Below, in pieces: positions 1 through 9,474 of a stretch of DNA of 64,000 nt; within the stretch, counting starts at the first letter, position 1; every line of letters begins with the position of its first letter. The position numbers were made by a program, and so were the translations under genes. This stretch comes from Paenibacillus sp. HGH0039 (GTDB lineage Bacteria > Bacillota > Bacilli > Paenibacillales > NBRC-103111). Location of the stretch: assembly GCF_000411255.1 (NCBI RefSeq), contig NZ_KE150413.1, positions 1 to 64,000 of the forward strand, in the 5' to 3' direction. The notes beneath the pieces were generated by a model. The model was not told the origin of the DNA and searched no databases. It saw nothing but the letters and a program-made list of their open reading frames with translations.

Positions 1-382
<382 letters not shown>

Positions 383-517
383 ACAAGGTTATTTCCGACA
401 GGAAAAAACCGCATCGAAAGCATATGCAACATATGCACCACAAGATCTTTGGATGGATCGACTGCACGTTTCGCTGCTAGTTTTCAGGGAGCAACCTGAA
501 AAGTTTGTTTACACATT

Positions 518-608
518 GGAGAGATACCCAAGTGGCTCAAGGGGACCCTCTGCTAAGGGGTTAGACTGCGTAAGTGGTGCGAGGGTTCGAATCCCTCTCT
601 CTCCGCCA
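518..608 (+). tRNA. tRNA-Ser (GCT)
   Basis: A class II tRNA with a long variable arm. The acceptor stem GGAGAGA (518-524) pairs with TCTCTCC (598-604), and the CCA end is encoded. The anticodon loop CTGCTAA gives GCT. It is the first tRNA after the 23S gene. Confidence 0.95.
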
Positions 609-615
609 GTATTAT

Positions 616-692
616 GGCGGCGTAGCTCAGCTGGCTAGAGCGTACGGTTCATACCCGTGAGGTCGGGGGTTCGAGCCCCTCCGCCGCTACCA
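616..692 (+). tRNA. tRNA-Met (CAT)
   Basis: The acceptor GGCGGCG pairs with CGCCGCT through a terminal G-U, and CCA is encoded. The loop carries CAT. The paired first base argues against initiator tRNA. A CAT tRNA modified to read Ile AUA codons cannot be excluded by eye. Confidence 0.9.
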
Positions 693-706
693 TAACAACT
701 ACATAA

Positions 707-782
707 GGACGCTTAGCTCAGCTGGGAGAGCATCTGCCTTACAAGCAGAGGGTCGGCGGTTCGATCCCGTCAGCGTCCACCA
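707..782 (+). tRNA. tRNA-Val (TAC)
   Basis: The acceptor GGACGCT/AGCGTCC closes a normal cloverleaf. The anticodon is TAC and CCA is encoded. Confidence 0.95.
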
Positions 783-797
783 TACAATCTTATGCAC

Positions 798-874
798 GGA
801 GCTGTGGTGTAGAGGCCTAACATGCCTGCCTGTCACGCAGGAGACCGCGGGTTCGAATCCCGTCAGCTCCGCCA
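798..874 (+). tRNA. tRNA-Asp (GTC)
   Basis: The acceptor GGAGCTG/CAGCTCC closes a normal cloverleaf. The anticodon loop holds GTC, the discriminator is G and CCA is encoded. Confidence 0.95.
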
Positions 875-903
875 TTTTAGTTTGTATAACAATTTCATAG
901 TAT

Positions 904-979
<76 letters not shown>

Positions 980-1021
980 CTTTTAGTCAAGTTAGTCCGT
1001 AACGGCGCTTGGCAGTAATGT

Positions 1022-1107
1022 GGAGGCTTAGCGAAGTGGCCAAACGCAGCAGACTGTAAATCTGTTCTCTGACGAGTTCGGTGGTTCGAATCCATCAGCC
1101 TCCACCA
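1022..1107 (+). tRNA. tRNA-Tyr (GTA)
   Basis: A class II tRNA with a long variable arm. The acceptor is GGAGGCT/AGCCTCC, the anticodon GTA, and CCA is encoded. Confidence 0.95.
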
Positions 1108-1117
1108 GTTTTTCCAA

Positions 1118-1190
1118 GAGCCATTAGCTCAGTTGGTAGAGCACCTGACTTTTAATCAGGGTGTCGAAGGTTCGAGTCCTTCATGGCTCA
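1118..1190 (+). tRNA. tRNA-Lys (TTT)
   Basis: The acceptor GAGCCAT/ATGGCTC closes a normal cloverleaf with anticodon TTT. Unlike the six tRNAs before it, the CCA end is not encoded (the discriminator A is followed by CAT), so it must be added after transcription. Confidence 0.95.
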
Positions 1191-1220
1191 CATGCCATGT
1201 GAACAATTCTCTTCATATAA

Positions 1221-1248
1221 AAAGAGACCTTAACGGTCTCTTTTTTTG
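1221..1248 (+). terminator. Terminator of the rRNA-tRNA unit
   Basis: A perfect 9-bp stem, AAAGAGACC/GGTCTCTTT, with loop TTAAC is followed by a T tract. It lies 30 bases after tRNA-Lys. Confidence 0.92.
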
Positions 1249-1430
1249 TTGTCTTTTTGGCTTGCGAACGGAAAAATGTCTTAAATCGCTGCATGAATCC
1301 AACTCTCGCGACCTAGCCGTGCCGGAAAGTCCCTAATATTCGCTGGTGTGAATTCGATTTTTTAGGGGACTCCCGGTGTTCAAGGTGAACGAAAAAGGTT
1401 TTCAGGGAGTAGTTGAGTATAGCTTCCGAG

Positions 1431-1739
1431 CTATTGAAGCCGCTCCAGTTTGTCGGCAACGGACTGGAGTTTTTGCTGCATGGATGCCGTTTTATCACGC
1501 CGGTCGTCTATCTTGATGGAGGTGGAGACGCGTTGAGCGCCGTTTTCAAAGGGGCTTTCGTGTAGCTTAAGGATGACTTCCATGAGTTGATCCAGTGGGC
1601 CTTCGATGATGGTACTCATTGGAGTAAGCTCATAATGGAGAGGCTGGTTGTCCAGCACCTTTTGGAGATGAGCTACATATTCACTTAAGCTTGTAGAGCT
1701 TGTACCTATAGGAACAACCGTAATTTCTGCAATAGCCAT
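1431..1739 (-). CDS. MTH1187-family thiamine-binding-type protein
   Basis: This 102-residue protein belongs to the MTH1187/YqgV family of small ferredoxin-fold proteins; relatives bind thiamine or its precursors. Family features are the opening strand AIAEITVVPIGT, the central HYELTPMSTIIEG strand and a helix ending near residue 65 (LHESPFENGAQRVS). Length matches the family. The start has a strong GAGGAGGATC ribosome site on the minus strand. It stands alone, convergent with the tRNA operon, with no thiamine gene beside it, so its ligand and role are unproven here. Confidence 0.85.
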   Translation of the reverse strand: MAIAEITVVPIGTSSTSLSEYVAHLQKVLDNQPLHYELTPMSTIIEGPLDQLMEVILKLHESPFENGAQRVSTSIKIDDRRDKTASMQQKLQSVADKLERLQ

Positions 1740-2071
1740 TTAGTAGTGATCCTCCTCTGTTAGAGATAGCTTTGTTTTTAATTGTAATGGAAACGATGCC
1801 CGGTGGCTACTTGCTGCTTGGAAAAGGCGGAAGCGCCTGGGTTACCATCAGCGCATTTGTAACAAGAAAAGGGAAGCTGAGGCAAACGCCCGATCAGAGA
1901 CTGCCGCATCGAGTACCAAGCAGGGGAGCCCTGGGTCGTTATAAGCGTTATCAGGAACTTGGCCAAGTCCAGCCGGCATATGAGTTTAGAGCTTTTTCGT
2001 AGCTCAGTATACATAAATGAACAGTTCGCATGATAAAGGCTGAATGTCTCCATATATCTTCATTTTGGTGA
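1740..2071. other. Intergenic stretch without a recognised gene
   Basis: About 330 bases lie between two minus-strand genes. Short frames are open on both strands (for example 1772-2002 plus and 1778-2053 minus), but neither has a convincing ribosome site or a recognisable product. No clear terminator or promoter was seen. Confidence 0.4.
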
Positions 2072-3631
2072 TTAAATGATTTCACTTACGATATAATCGG
2101 CTGTTCGCGCTGCTAAAGCCATTACGGTGTTAGTGGGATTCACTCCGCTGGACGTGACGAATAGGCTCGCATCGCATACGAATAAATTCGGGATATCGTG
2201 CGTTTGCCCGAATGAATTTGTGACAGATCGCGAAGGATCGCTTCCCATCCGGCAGCCTCCCATTAGGTGGGCGGTATCTGGTACCACAAATTCGGGTGTT
2301 CCTCCCGCTGCCTGAAGAATAGATTTCATGTTCGAGACCGCATGCTCGATGAGATTGGTGTCGTTTTCCCCGAAGCTGAAGGATACTTTGGCTCTGGGCA
2401 AACCGAAAGCGTCTTTCTCCCGGGATAACGTGACACAGTTATGCTCTTGAGGAAGGACTTCTCCGACCAGTGTCGCACGGCCGTAATAATTGTAGTCCAG
2501 CATAGCCTCCCGTAACGGAGCTCCCCAGATGGGAAATTCGCCTGTTTTGACAATCCCTTGGGCGAAAGCGAGAGGCCGCGTGCCATGGGCATGCAGGGAA
2601 TACCCGCGCGCAAAGCCGCGGCTCCGGTCGGATTCGTAGAATTCCTGAGTAGTAGCCAGCACAGGGGTCCCCTTGTACAGCCGCACTTCCTCCTCGAACT
2701 TGGCATACACGTCATGGCTGCTGTGCGTCATAAGTGCTTTGCCTACCCAGCCGCTGCTGTTGGCAAGTCCGTCCGGATGACGGCTGTTCGCAGAATTCAG
2801 CAGCAATCGGGGTGTTTCGACCGCATAGGCCGATACGATCACGAGTTTGGCTTTTTGACGGTATTCGACCCCGTTCTTCATAAAAAGCACACCTGAGGCT
2901 CTTCCATCAGGCCCTGTCTCGATCTGAGTGACCCTGCTATCGGTAAGCACAGTAGCACCTGCTTGTACAGCTTTCGGGATATGCTGAATAAGGGTGCTGA
3001 ATTTGGCGTTAGGCATACAGCCCTGCTGGCAGAAACCACGGTTAATACAGGGAGGCCTGCCCTCAAAAGGCGCAGACAGAATCGCCAGGGGGGCCGTAAC
3101 GGAGCGAATCCCCAAACTCTCACAGCCTCTTTGAAACAAATAGGCGTTAGGACTCAGAGGGTCCCGTTCGGGATAAGGGTAAGGCCCGCGGAAGTTTCCC
3201 CATGGAAAATGGCGGGGACCCGAAACCGCGATTTCTTTTTCAATCCGGGAGTAATACGGCTCCAAATCTTTATAGTGGATCGGCCAATCCTCGCCGACTC
3301 CGTCGATCGATCTCGTTTTGAAGTCGGATTCATGGAATCGCAAAAACACTCCGGTAAAATGCTGGGTTCCGCCGCCTACTCCCCAGCCCGAATTGTTGTG
3401 CCCCATAGCAAGAGGATGCTCTCCGTCCACAAGACGGGTATCCTGCCAGCCCAGGCACTGCATGGACAGCTCGTCGCTCGCAAAATCCCTTTGGGGATCC
3501 CGCAGCGGTCCGGCTTCCACTACCACGACCTGCAGCCCGGCTTCGCTAAGTTCCTGTGCAAGCACACCGCCTGCCGCTCCCGCGCCGATAATGACCACAT
3601 CAACGGTTTCCGATTGAGTGTTCCATTTCAT
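2072..3631 (-). CDS. GMC-family FAD-dependent oxidoreductase
   Basis: This 519-residue flavoprotein resembles the large subunit of gluconate/sorbose-type dehydrogenases. A Rossmann FAD site (VVIIGAGAAGG) lies near the N terminus. The C-terminal catalytic segment SSGVNPTNTVMALAAR is typical of GMC enzymes (the Asn/His region), preceded by HLMGGCRMGSDP. The chosen ATG overlaps the upstream stop in an ATGA arrangement; a GTG seven codons earlier is possible but the overlap favours the ATG. No signal peptide is seen. The substrate is unknown. It forms an operon with a gluconate-dehydrogenase subunit-3-like protein and a small membrane protein. Confidence 0.88.
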   Translation of the reverse strand: MKWNTQSETVDVVIIGAGAAGGVLAQELSEAGLQVVVVEAGPLRDPQRDFASDELSMQCLGWQDTRLVDGEHPLAMGHNNSGWGVGGGTQHFTGVFLRFHESDFKTRSIDGVGEDWPIHYKDLEPYYSRIEKEIAVSGPRHFPWGNFRGPYPYPERDPLSPNAYLFQRGCESLGIRSVTAPLAILSAPFEGRPPCINRGFCQQGCMPNAKFSTLIQHIPKAVQAGATVLTDSRVTQIETGPDGRASGVLFMKNGVEYRQKAKLVIVSAYAVETPRLLLNSANSRHPDGLANSSGWVGKALMTHSSHDVYAKFEEEVRLYKGTPVLATTQEFYESDRSRGFARGYSLHAHGTRPLAFAQGIVKTGEFPIWGAPLREAMLDYNYYGRATLVGEVLPQEHNCVTLSREKDAFGLPRAKVSFSFGENDTNLIEHAVSNMKSILQAAGGTPEFVVPDTAHLMGGCRMGSDPSRSVTNSFGQTHDIPNLFVCDASLFVTSSGVNPTNTVMALAARTADYIVSEII

Positions 3632-4224
3632 CGTTCCGGTTTCGCCTCCCACGGATCAAGATGCCCCCGGTCTGCCCGGATGTAACCTCTTGGATAAGCA
3701 GGACCTGCGTACCCGATTTCGGACCAAATTTGGGGATGAGAATAGTAAGCTTCCACGGTCAGCGCGAGCAGCCTGTTGAAGAAGGCTTTCTGCACGGCAT
3801 CCGGCCAATCGCCCCTCAAGGGTAGGCGAACCTCGGCTACATTCGTGAGAAGCTCCTTCTGTTCCGCCGGAGATAGCTGTTGAAAGGGCCTCGCATGAAA
3901 CCCGTGCGACATCGTCTCAAGCGCCTCCAGCCCTTTCCGGATTAAGTCGGACTGAGGAGGAGTATCGGGTCCTCTCTGGCCTTCTTCCTTTTGCCCGCAC
4001 AAAGTGTCATCTATATGCTCCAGCACGTAAGTCAAGATTTCGGACCTGTCGTCGGCGACAAGAAGAGAGCATACGCTTCTGAGCTGTTCCGCTTCTAACA
4101 GCGTTAACAGCCGATATTCACGGCGCCGCCTCATACGGGAGCTGACGATAGACCGCGTGTGGGGATCCCAGTGGTTTTGCTCCTTCATGACATCGAAAGA
4201 AGGGTATTTCGGCATTTTTCTCAT
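3628..4224 (-). CDS. Gluconate 2-dehydrogenase subunit 3-like protein
   Basis: This 198-residue protein has the small-subunit fold that accompanies GMC dehydrogenases. Visible features are an arginine-rich start (RMRRRREYRLLTLLEAEQL), a helical body and a conserved end, TVEAYYSHPQIWSEIGYAGPAYP. In the family it partners the flavin subunit and often helps export or assembly. No Tat signal with a hydrophobic stretch is visible, so this complex may stay cytoplasmic. The ATG at 4224 has an AAGGTGA ribosome site. Its stop overlaps the GMC start, indicating translational coupling. Confidence 0.8.
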   Translation of the reverse strand: MRKMPKYPSFDVMKEQNHWDPHTRSIVSSRMRRRREYRLLTLLEAEQLRSVCSLLVADDRSEILTYVLEHIDDTLCGQKEEGQRGPDTPPQSDLIRKGLEALETMSHGFHARPFQQLSPAEQKELLTNVAEVRLPLRGDWPDAVQKAFFNRLLALTVEAYYSHPQIWSEIGYAGPAYPRGYIRADRGHLDPWEAKPER

Positions 4225-4229
4225 ACAAG

Positions 4230-4622
4230 TCACCTTCCATAAACAGCGATTAACCCGAGGACACCGAGAGCCGAGTACAGCAGAGGCATCAGAACGGGAG
4301 GTCCGATAAGGAAATTGCGGAACGCATAAGACCCGACGCGTTTGCCCACTCCCCGGGTATGAAGGGACAGCCCGTATAAGCCCGTCAAAATTCCCAGCCA
4401 CATGCCCATATGAAAAAGATGGAGAAACCAGGGCCGGTTAAGGAGAACCGCGAGCAGCCCAACCAGAAAGTACAACGGGGCGGTAATAACGGGAACCAGC
4501 ATGACTTTGCGGTGAAAATTTTGCCGGTAATGGGACAAGGTCACTTGAGCCGCGATAACTAAATAAGCGAAAGCCGTAAACAAAATAACGGACCGGTCTA
4601 ACGTCCAGGTGTTCCAGATCAT
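4230..4622 (-). CDS. Four-helix membrane protein of the GMC operon
   Basis: A 130-residue integral membrane protein with four hydrophobic segments at about residues 11-31, 39-60, 65-86 and 103-128. The family is not recognised with certainty. It is the first gene of the operon and ends five bases before the subunit-3-like gene. The start is set by AAAGGAGAT ahead of the ATG. From context it may anchor the dehydrogenase or pass electrons to the quinone pool. No haem-binding CxxCH is present, so a classical cytochrome role is unlikely. Confidence 0.65.
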   Translation of the reverse strand: MIWNTWTLDRSVILFTAFAYLVIAAQVTLSHYRQNFHRKVMLVPVITAPLYFLVGLLAVLLNRPWFLHLFHMGMWLGILTGLYGLSLHTRGVGKRVGSYAFRNFLIGPPVLMPLLYSALGVLGLIAVYGR

Positions 4623-4880
4623 CGTAGGGGGATCTCCTTTGATTCGTTTTGAACATCCGCTTAAATGGTTGAATTCCTTCTTATTTTTTCCATAAAGGGA
4701 GGAGTTAACTCGCTTCTGACAAAATGTTCTCAAGGTTTTGAGCGGGTTAGTCGACCAAACCTTTACCAAACGGGGTAAGTATGGCCGGAATTCGATTGGG
4801 AGACGCTAACAGATGCGGTGAAAAAGCCATTTACCCATCGTCATCCGTAAGGGTAACGATAGGCAGGAGGAATCAAGCGT

Positions 4881-5828
4881 ATGCACTATCTAATCCCTAT
4901 GCTGACGAGCTTTATTCTGGTGGCGCTGCTGGTACCCGTTATGAAGCGGATCGCTGTAAAAGCAGGGTTTGTCGACCGGCCGTCTACCCGCAAAATTCAT
5001 GCCGCTCCTATCCCTTTGCTCGGAGGAGTGGCGATTTACATCGCTTGCGCGGCGGCTATTTTACTGTTCAGCCGTAACGGCAATCTTTCCTATGCGGTGC
5101 TGATCGGCGGAACGGTCCTTATGCTGACCGGCTTGACGGACGACTGGTTTAAAACCCGGAGCAAGGACTTTCCCGTCTGGCCCAGGCTGATCATTTATAT
5201 TGCGGTGTCCGCGGTGCCGCTTTTATTCGGCATTCAAATAATCGGAGTGTCGAATCTCCATTTCAGCGGCATGATTTTTTTCCCGGTCTGGCTTGTTTGG
5301 CTCGGCACGATGGCCTGGATTTTCGGGATCACCAATATGATCAATTTCATTGACGGGGTCGATGGTCTCGCCTCGGGGATCGTAACGATCGCTTCTTTGG
5401 CGCTGCTTGTGGCGGCCCTAGTCAAAAGGCAGGAGGATTCCGCATTGATTGCGGGCATTCTGGTCGGAGCCTGCCTGGCTTTTCTGGCGTTCAATTTTTA
5501 TCCCGCCAAAATTTTTATGGGTGACGCCGGGGCGATTTTCCTGGGGTACACAATTGCGGTCGTTGCTGTGGACGGAGCTTTCAAAAGCGCGACTTTTATC
5601 TCCCTCCTGGTTCCTGTGCTGGCGCTGGGCGTTCCTATCTTGGATACGGTCATCGTGTTTACGAGAAGGCTCCTGAAAGGCGGAGGGCTGCACCGGGCCG
5701 ATAAGCTTCATACTCATCACAGCCTTATGCAGTGGGGGCTGTCCCAAACCCAAACCGTTTCTTTCTTGTACCTGGTCGGCGCTCTGTTCTCCCTGCTTTC
5801 TATTATTGTGGTGCTCATGGGCGTATGA
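4881..5828 (+). CDS. tagO: Undecaprenyl-phosphate GlcNAc-1-phosphate transferase (TagO/WecA type)
   Basis: This 315-residue polytopic enzyme of the MraY/WecA family transfers GlcNAc-1-phosphate from UDP-GlcNAc to undecaprenyl phosphate. That is the first step of teichoic acid and other wall polymer synthesis. Seen: the acidic motif LTDDWFKTRSKD, the loop NMINFIDGVDGLA, the motif MGDAGAIFLGY and the histidine loop HTHHSLMQWG. About ten hydrophobic segments span the protein. A good site, AGGAGGAAT, precedes the ATG. The gene is single and divergent from the GMC operon. The symbol is assigned by family; the polymer supplied is not known. Confidence 0.88.
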   Translation: MHYLIPMLTSFILVALLVPVMKRIAVKAGFVDRPSTRKIHAAPIPLLGGVAIYIACAAAILLFSRNGNLSYAVLIGGTVLMLTGLTDDWFKTRSKDFPVWPRLIIYIAVSAVPLLFGIQIIGVSNLHFSGMIFFPVWLVWLGTMAWIFGITNMINFIDGVDGLASGIVTIASLALLVAALVKRQEDSALIAGILVGACLAFLAFNFYPAKIFMGDAGAIFLGYTIAVVAVDGAFKSATFISLLVPVLALGVPILDTVIVFTRRLLKGGGLHRADKLHTHHSLMQWGLSQTQTVSFLYLVGALFSLLSIIVVLMGV

Positions 5829-5950
5829 ACCGCATCCCGCTCCCGAGGCTTATTAAAGCCACCTTTAAGTGAAACGCTTACCTTAGCTGTGTTACAATAA
5901 TAGGAAGCACCATGGCAGCCTCGATATTACACAGATAGGGAGCTATGCGG

Positions 5951-7066
5951 ATGGATTGGGAAAGGCTGAAAGAACAATTGGAATCGATCGGCAAAGGGCC
6001 GGTCCGACTGATTGCAAAGACGCCGGAAGAGTGGGAAACCCTTACAAGAAACGCGGGGAAAAATAACGGGGACAGGCAGGCCCTGAATAAAAGCAGCATG
6101 CTGATCGGCAAAGATGTTTATTTCCTGCTGGGCAGGGAAGGGAATCAAGTCCATGCTTTGTCTATACCTGCGGGGAACATGGCCGGAGACGAACGTCATC
6201 TGGTCGAGTGGCTCATTGAATCCGCACAGCCGGAGAAAAGGCAAAGCGGCACTCTTCTGCTCGAAGAAGAGAAAAAGCTTTCCGCGCTCAGGGAATGGCT
6301 GCTGCAGCATGCCGAAACCGACTCCCAAGCGGAGGTTCCCGACACGATTTCTTCCCAGGCCGGGCTTTATTCGACCAAGATACCTTTTCTCCTGTATGGA
6401 GATTATTCTTCCAACGTACGGGCGTCTTACCGGGAGCTGAAAAGGCTGCTGGAGACGTTTTTTGACGCGGAAATTATATTGATTCCATTGCTGGATAAAG
6501 AATGGCTGATTCTCGCGCCGGATTATCTGCTCACAGTAGGGCAGGAAGACAAGACGGACGCCCAGGAAGAGAGCACCGAGCAGATGCTCGACGCCCTGGC
6601 GTCAGGACTTCATGATATGCTGGCTACCGAATGGGTAGGAGAAAGCCACCTGGGGGTTCACTACCCTATCCAGCCTGCCCAGACGCTTCTGGCGTCCATG
6701 CTTTCTCTACGTTCGACGATTATGCTCGGCCGGTTATACAATGTGACGAACAACATTCACACGCCTTGGCATTTGCAAATGGAAAAGCTGCTCCATCCGA
6801 TCCCCGATTCCGAGAAACATCAGTTTCTGGAGCACGTGCTGAAGGACTATTCCATGGATGCCGAGACGCAGTCCACGCTGGAAAGTTTTTTTGCGCTGGA
6901 CTGCAACGTGAGCGAGACGGCTAAAAAGCTGTATATTCATCGCAACACGCTTTTATACCGGCTGGACAAGTTCAAAAACGAGACGGGGCTGGACGTAAGA
7001 ACTTTCCACGACGCCGTTCTGGTAAAGCTGGCGCTCGTATTGTACAAAGTAACAAAAAGAAAGTGA
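5951..7066 (+). CDS. PucR/CdaR-type helix-turn-helix regulator
   Basis: A 371-residue transcriptional regulator. The C-terminal 60 residues hold the PucR-family helix-turn-helix (CNVSETAKKLYIHRNTLLYR, then a GLDVRTFHDAV helix). The N-terminal part has no recognised sensor domain. Two in-frame ATGs lie at 5945 and 5951; the second is eight bases from GGGAG and is preferred. A -10-like TACAAT is at 5893, but the -35 is poor. The next gene, a sugar-transport ATPase on the same strand, is a plausible but unproven target. Confidence 0.75.
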   Translation: MDWERLKEQLESIGKGPVRLIAKTPEEWETLTRNAGKNNGDRQALNKSSMLIGKDVYFLLGREGNQVHALSIPAGNMAGDERHLVEWLIESAQPEKRQSGTLLLEEEKKLSALREWLLQHAETDSQAEVPDTISSQAGLYSTKIPFLLYGDYSSNVRASYRELKRLLETFFDAEIILIPLLDKEWLILAPDYLLTVGQEDKTDAQEESTEQMLDALASGLHDMLATEWVGESHLGVHYPIQPAQTLLASMLSLRSTIMLGRLYNVTNNIHTPWHLQMEKLLHPIPDSEKHQFLEHVLKDYSMDAETQSTLESFFALDCNVSETAKKLYIHRNTLLYRLDKFKNETGLDVRTFHDAVLVKLALVLYKVTKRK

Positions 7067-7168
7067 GTTTTTTGTGAAGATTGTGCATAGTCAGTCTTCG
7101 GGCATTTAAGCTAAGATAAATGTACAGATTCCAAATTAAGAACATTCAAGAACCAGGGGGAATGAACT

Positions 7169-8293
7169 ATGGCAGGCGTTCGTCTTAACCATATCGTAAA
7201 GAGGTACCCAGGCAACCAAGAAGCAACCGTTAAGGATTTCCATCTCGATATTCAAGATAAAGAGTTTCTCGTATTGGTAGGAGCATCCGGTTGCGGTAAA
7301 TCCACAACTCTGCGGATGATTGCCGGTCTTGAAGAAATTTCCGAAGGCGAACTGTACATCGGCGACCGTCTCGTGAACGACGTGGCTCCTAAAGACCGCG
7401 ACATCGCGATGGTATTCCAGTCCTACGCCCTGTACCCGCACATGAACGTGTACCAGAACATGGCGTTCGGCCTTAAACTCCGTAAATTCAAAAAAGCCGA
7501 TATCGACGCACGCGTGCGTGAAGCGGCTAAAATTCTCGATATTGAACACCTTCTGGACCGCAAGCCGAAAGCACTTTCCGGTGGTCAGCGTCAGCGTGTC
7601 GCCCTGGGCCGCGCAATCGTCCGTGAACCGCAAGTCTTCTTGATGGACGAACCGCTTTCCAACTTGGACGCTAAACTTCGTGTACAAATGCGTGCCGAAA
7701 TTTCCAAACTTCACAAACGTCTCGGCGTAACGATCATCTACGTAACGCATGACCAAACCGAAGCTATGACAATGGGTAGCCGGATTGTCGTTATGGACAA
7801 AGGCATCATCCAACAAGCGGCTTCTCCGGAAGAGATCTACAACTTCCCGGTCAACATGTTCGTAGCGGGCTTCATCGGATCTCCTTCCATGAACTTCGTA
7901 AACGGCTCGCTGAGTGACCAAGGCGGAGAGCTTCATTTCAAAGCCAAAGGCGTAGACGTTGTTATTCCGCAAGGCAAAGCTCAAGTTCTTCGCGATAAAG
8001 GCTACGCCAGCAAAGAAGTTATTCTGGGCATTCGTCCTGAAGATATCCACGATGAGCCTGTGTTCCTCGAAGCTTCCGCTAAGACAGTGGTTAACGCTCT
8101 GATCGAAGTGTCCGAGAACCTGGGTCACGAAATGCAAGTTCACCTTGCCGGTATCGGCGAAGGTACAGTCGTGGCGCGTGTTGACGGCCGCTCCGGTCTG
8201 AAAGACGGCGCTAACGTGAAGCTTGCTCTGGACATGAACAAAGTTCACTTCTTCGATAAAGAAACAACGAACTCCATTCTTCTGAACTCGTAA
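7169..8293 (+). CDS. Multi-sugar ABC transporter ATP-binding protein (UgpC/MsmX family)
   Basis: This 374-residue ATPase powers carbohydrate ABC importers; in B. subtilis the homologue MsmX serves several different permeases. Walker A GASGCGKST is at residues 38-46, the signature LSGGQRQRVALGRA near 135, and Walker B VFLMDEP follows. The C-terminal MalK-like regulatory domain covers about residues 240-374. No permease or binding protein sits beside it, which fits a shared energising subunit. A GGGGGAATG ribosome site precedes the ATG, and its own terminator follows. Confidence 0.93.
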   Translation: MAGVRLNHIVKRYPGNQEATVKDFHLDIQDKEFLVLVGASGCGKSTTLRMIAGLEEISEGELYIGDRLVNDVAPKDRDIAMVFQSYALYPHMNVYQNMAFGLKLRKFKKADIDARVREAAKILDIEHLLDRKPKALSGGQRQRVALGRAIVREPQVFLMDEPLSNLDAKLRVQMRAEISKLHKRLGVTIIYVTHDQTEAMTMGSRIVVMDKGIIQQAASPEEIYNFPVNMFVAGFIGSPSMNFVNGSLSDQGGELHFKAKGVDVVIPQGKAQVLRDKGYASKEVILGIRPEDIHDEPVFLEASAKTVVNALIEVSENLGHEMQVHLAGIGEGTVVARVDGRSGLKDGANVKLALDMNKVHFFDKETTNSILLNS

Positions 8294-8306
8294 GAATCAT
8301 TAATTT

Positions 8307-8336
8307 AAAGCCAGTCCATCGTGACTGGCTTTTTTG
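8307..8336 (+). terminator. Terminator of the UgpC/MsmX gene
   Basis: A 10-bp perfect stem, AAAGCCAGTC/GACTGGCTTT, has loop CATCGT and a T run. Confidence 0.93.
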
Positions 8337-8366
8337 ACGTATTAGGGAATGATGAGGCGGCCTGTG

Positions 8367-8402
8367 GGTATGCTGCAGAAGTTACACCTCTGCAGGGATA
8401 CC
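8367..8402 (+). other. Hairpin in the hprK leader
   Basis: GGTAT and CTGCAGA (8367-8379) pair with TCTGCAG and ATACC (8389-8402), leaving single-base bulges. No T tract follows. It lies 80 bases ahead of hprK and could be a leader structure; its role is unknown. Confidence 0.45.
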
Positions 8403-8482
8403 GGTTGGCCTGGCGGCAGGTTGATTTTCACCCGGCAGTTGAATTACGATGGAACTATTGGGAAAACAAAGGGGAATGAACG

Positions 8483-9424
8483 ATGGGCAAAAAAGTGAGA
8501 GTGTCTGAGCTGGTTGAGCATTACAACCTGGAAGTCATTTGCGGCGAAGACGGGTTAAAGCGGACTGTAACGGTTGCCGATCTTTACCGGCCCGGTCTGG
8601 AAATGGCGGGCTACTTCAATTATCATCCGCAGGAACGCGTTCAACTGCTGGGACGCACCGAGATGTCTTTCTTCGAAACGCTGGATGAAACGGTCCGGCT
8701 GCATCGTGCCGAGCAGCTTTGTGCAAGCGAAGAGACGCCCTGCATTATCGTCACCCGCGGATTGGATATTCCGGCGGAATTGGTGGAGGAAGCGAAGAAG
8801 CACCAACTTCCGGTTCTCCGCAGCCAGGTGGCGACCACCATTCTGGCCAGCCGGCTGACCAACTTCCTCGAAAACAAGCTTGCTCCCTCCACTACCATTC
8901 ATGGTGTACTGGTGGATGTGTACGGCGTCGGAATGCTTATTACGGGCGGCAGCGGAATCGGGAAAAGCGAGACGGCGCTCGAACTGGTCAAGCGCGGCCA
9001 CCGTTTGGTAGCGGACGATGCCGTTGAAATCCGTCAGACAGCCGATTATATGCTGTACGGGAACGCTCCCGACCTGATCCGCCATTTGCTCGAAATCCGC
9101 GGCGTCGGCATTATTAACGTAATGACGCTGTTCGGTGCGGGAGCGGTGCGGAACGTCAAGAAAATATCCGTCGTTGCCCGGTTGGAAACTTGGCAGCAGG
9201 ATAAGCAGTACGACCGCCTCGGACTGGACGAAGAAACGACCCGGATTATTGAAACGGATGTGCCGCTGATCACCATCCCGGTTCGTCCCGGACGGAACTT
9301 GGCGGTCATCGTCGAAGTTGCGGCGATGAACTACAGGCTCAAGCGGATGGGCTTCAACGCGGCCCTGCAGTTCACCAACAAGCTGACGGAAACGCTGGCC
9401 GAAGATTTGGACGACATGGACTGA
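8483..9424 (+). CDS. hprK: HPr kinase/phosphorylase
   Basis: This 313-residue bifunctional enzyme phosphorylates and dephosphorylates Ser46 of HPr (and Crh) and so controls carbon catabolite repression. The P-loop GGSGIGKS is at residues 155-162. The family signature around [10 protein letters not shown] and the C-terminal [20 protein letters not shown] are intact. Length is normal (about 310). It heads an hprK-lgt-ppaX-yvoF unit as in B. subtilis. Its likely substrate, an HPr-like protein with NAKSIMG, is encoded at 27422. Confidence 0.97.
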   Translation: MGKKVRVSELVEHYNLEVICGEDGLKRTVTVADLYRPGLEMAGYFNYHPQERVQLLGRTEMSFFETLDETVRLHRAEQLCASEETPCIIVTRGLDIPAELVEEAKKHQLPVLRSQVATTILASRLTNFLENKLAPSTTIHGVLVDVYGVGMLITGGSGIGKSETALELVKRGHRLVADDAVEIRQTADYMLYGNAPDLIRHLLEIRGVGIINVMTLFGAGAVRNVKKISVVARLETWQQDKQYDRLGLDEETTRIIETDVPLITIPVRPGRNLAVIVEVAAMNYRLKRMGFNAALQFTNKLTETLAEDLDDMD

Positions 9425-9474
9425 GAGCCGGTTCATACCCAGACAGGTAAGGAATAGGAGGATATCGACCGTTT

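Noticed and set aside
1772-2053. Overlapping short frames on both strands between two genes
   Set aside because: No start signal, no recognisable motif, and neither is favoured over the other.
5866-5880. cre-like catabolite box TGAAACGCTTAC before the PucR-type gene
   Set aside because: One base too short for the cre consensus and not in a clear promoter context.
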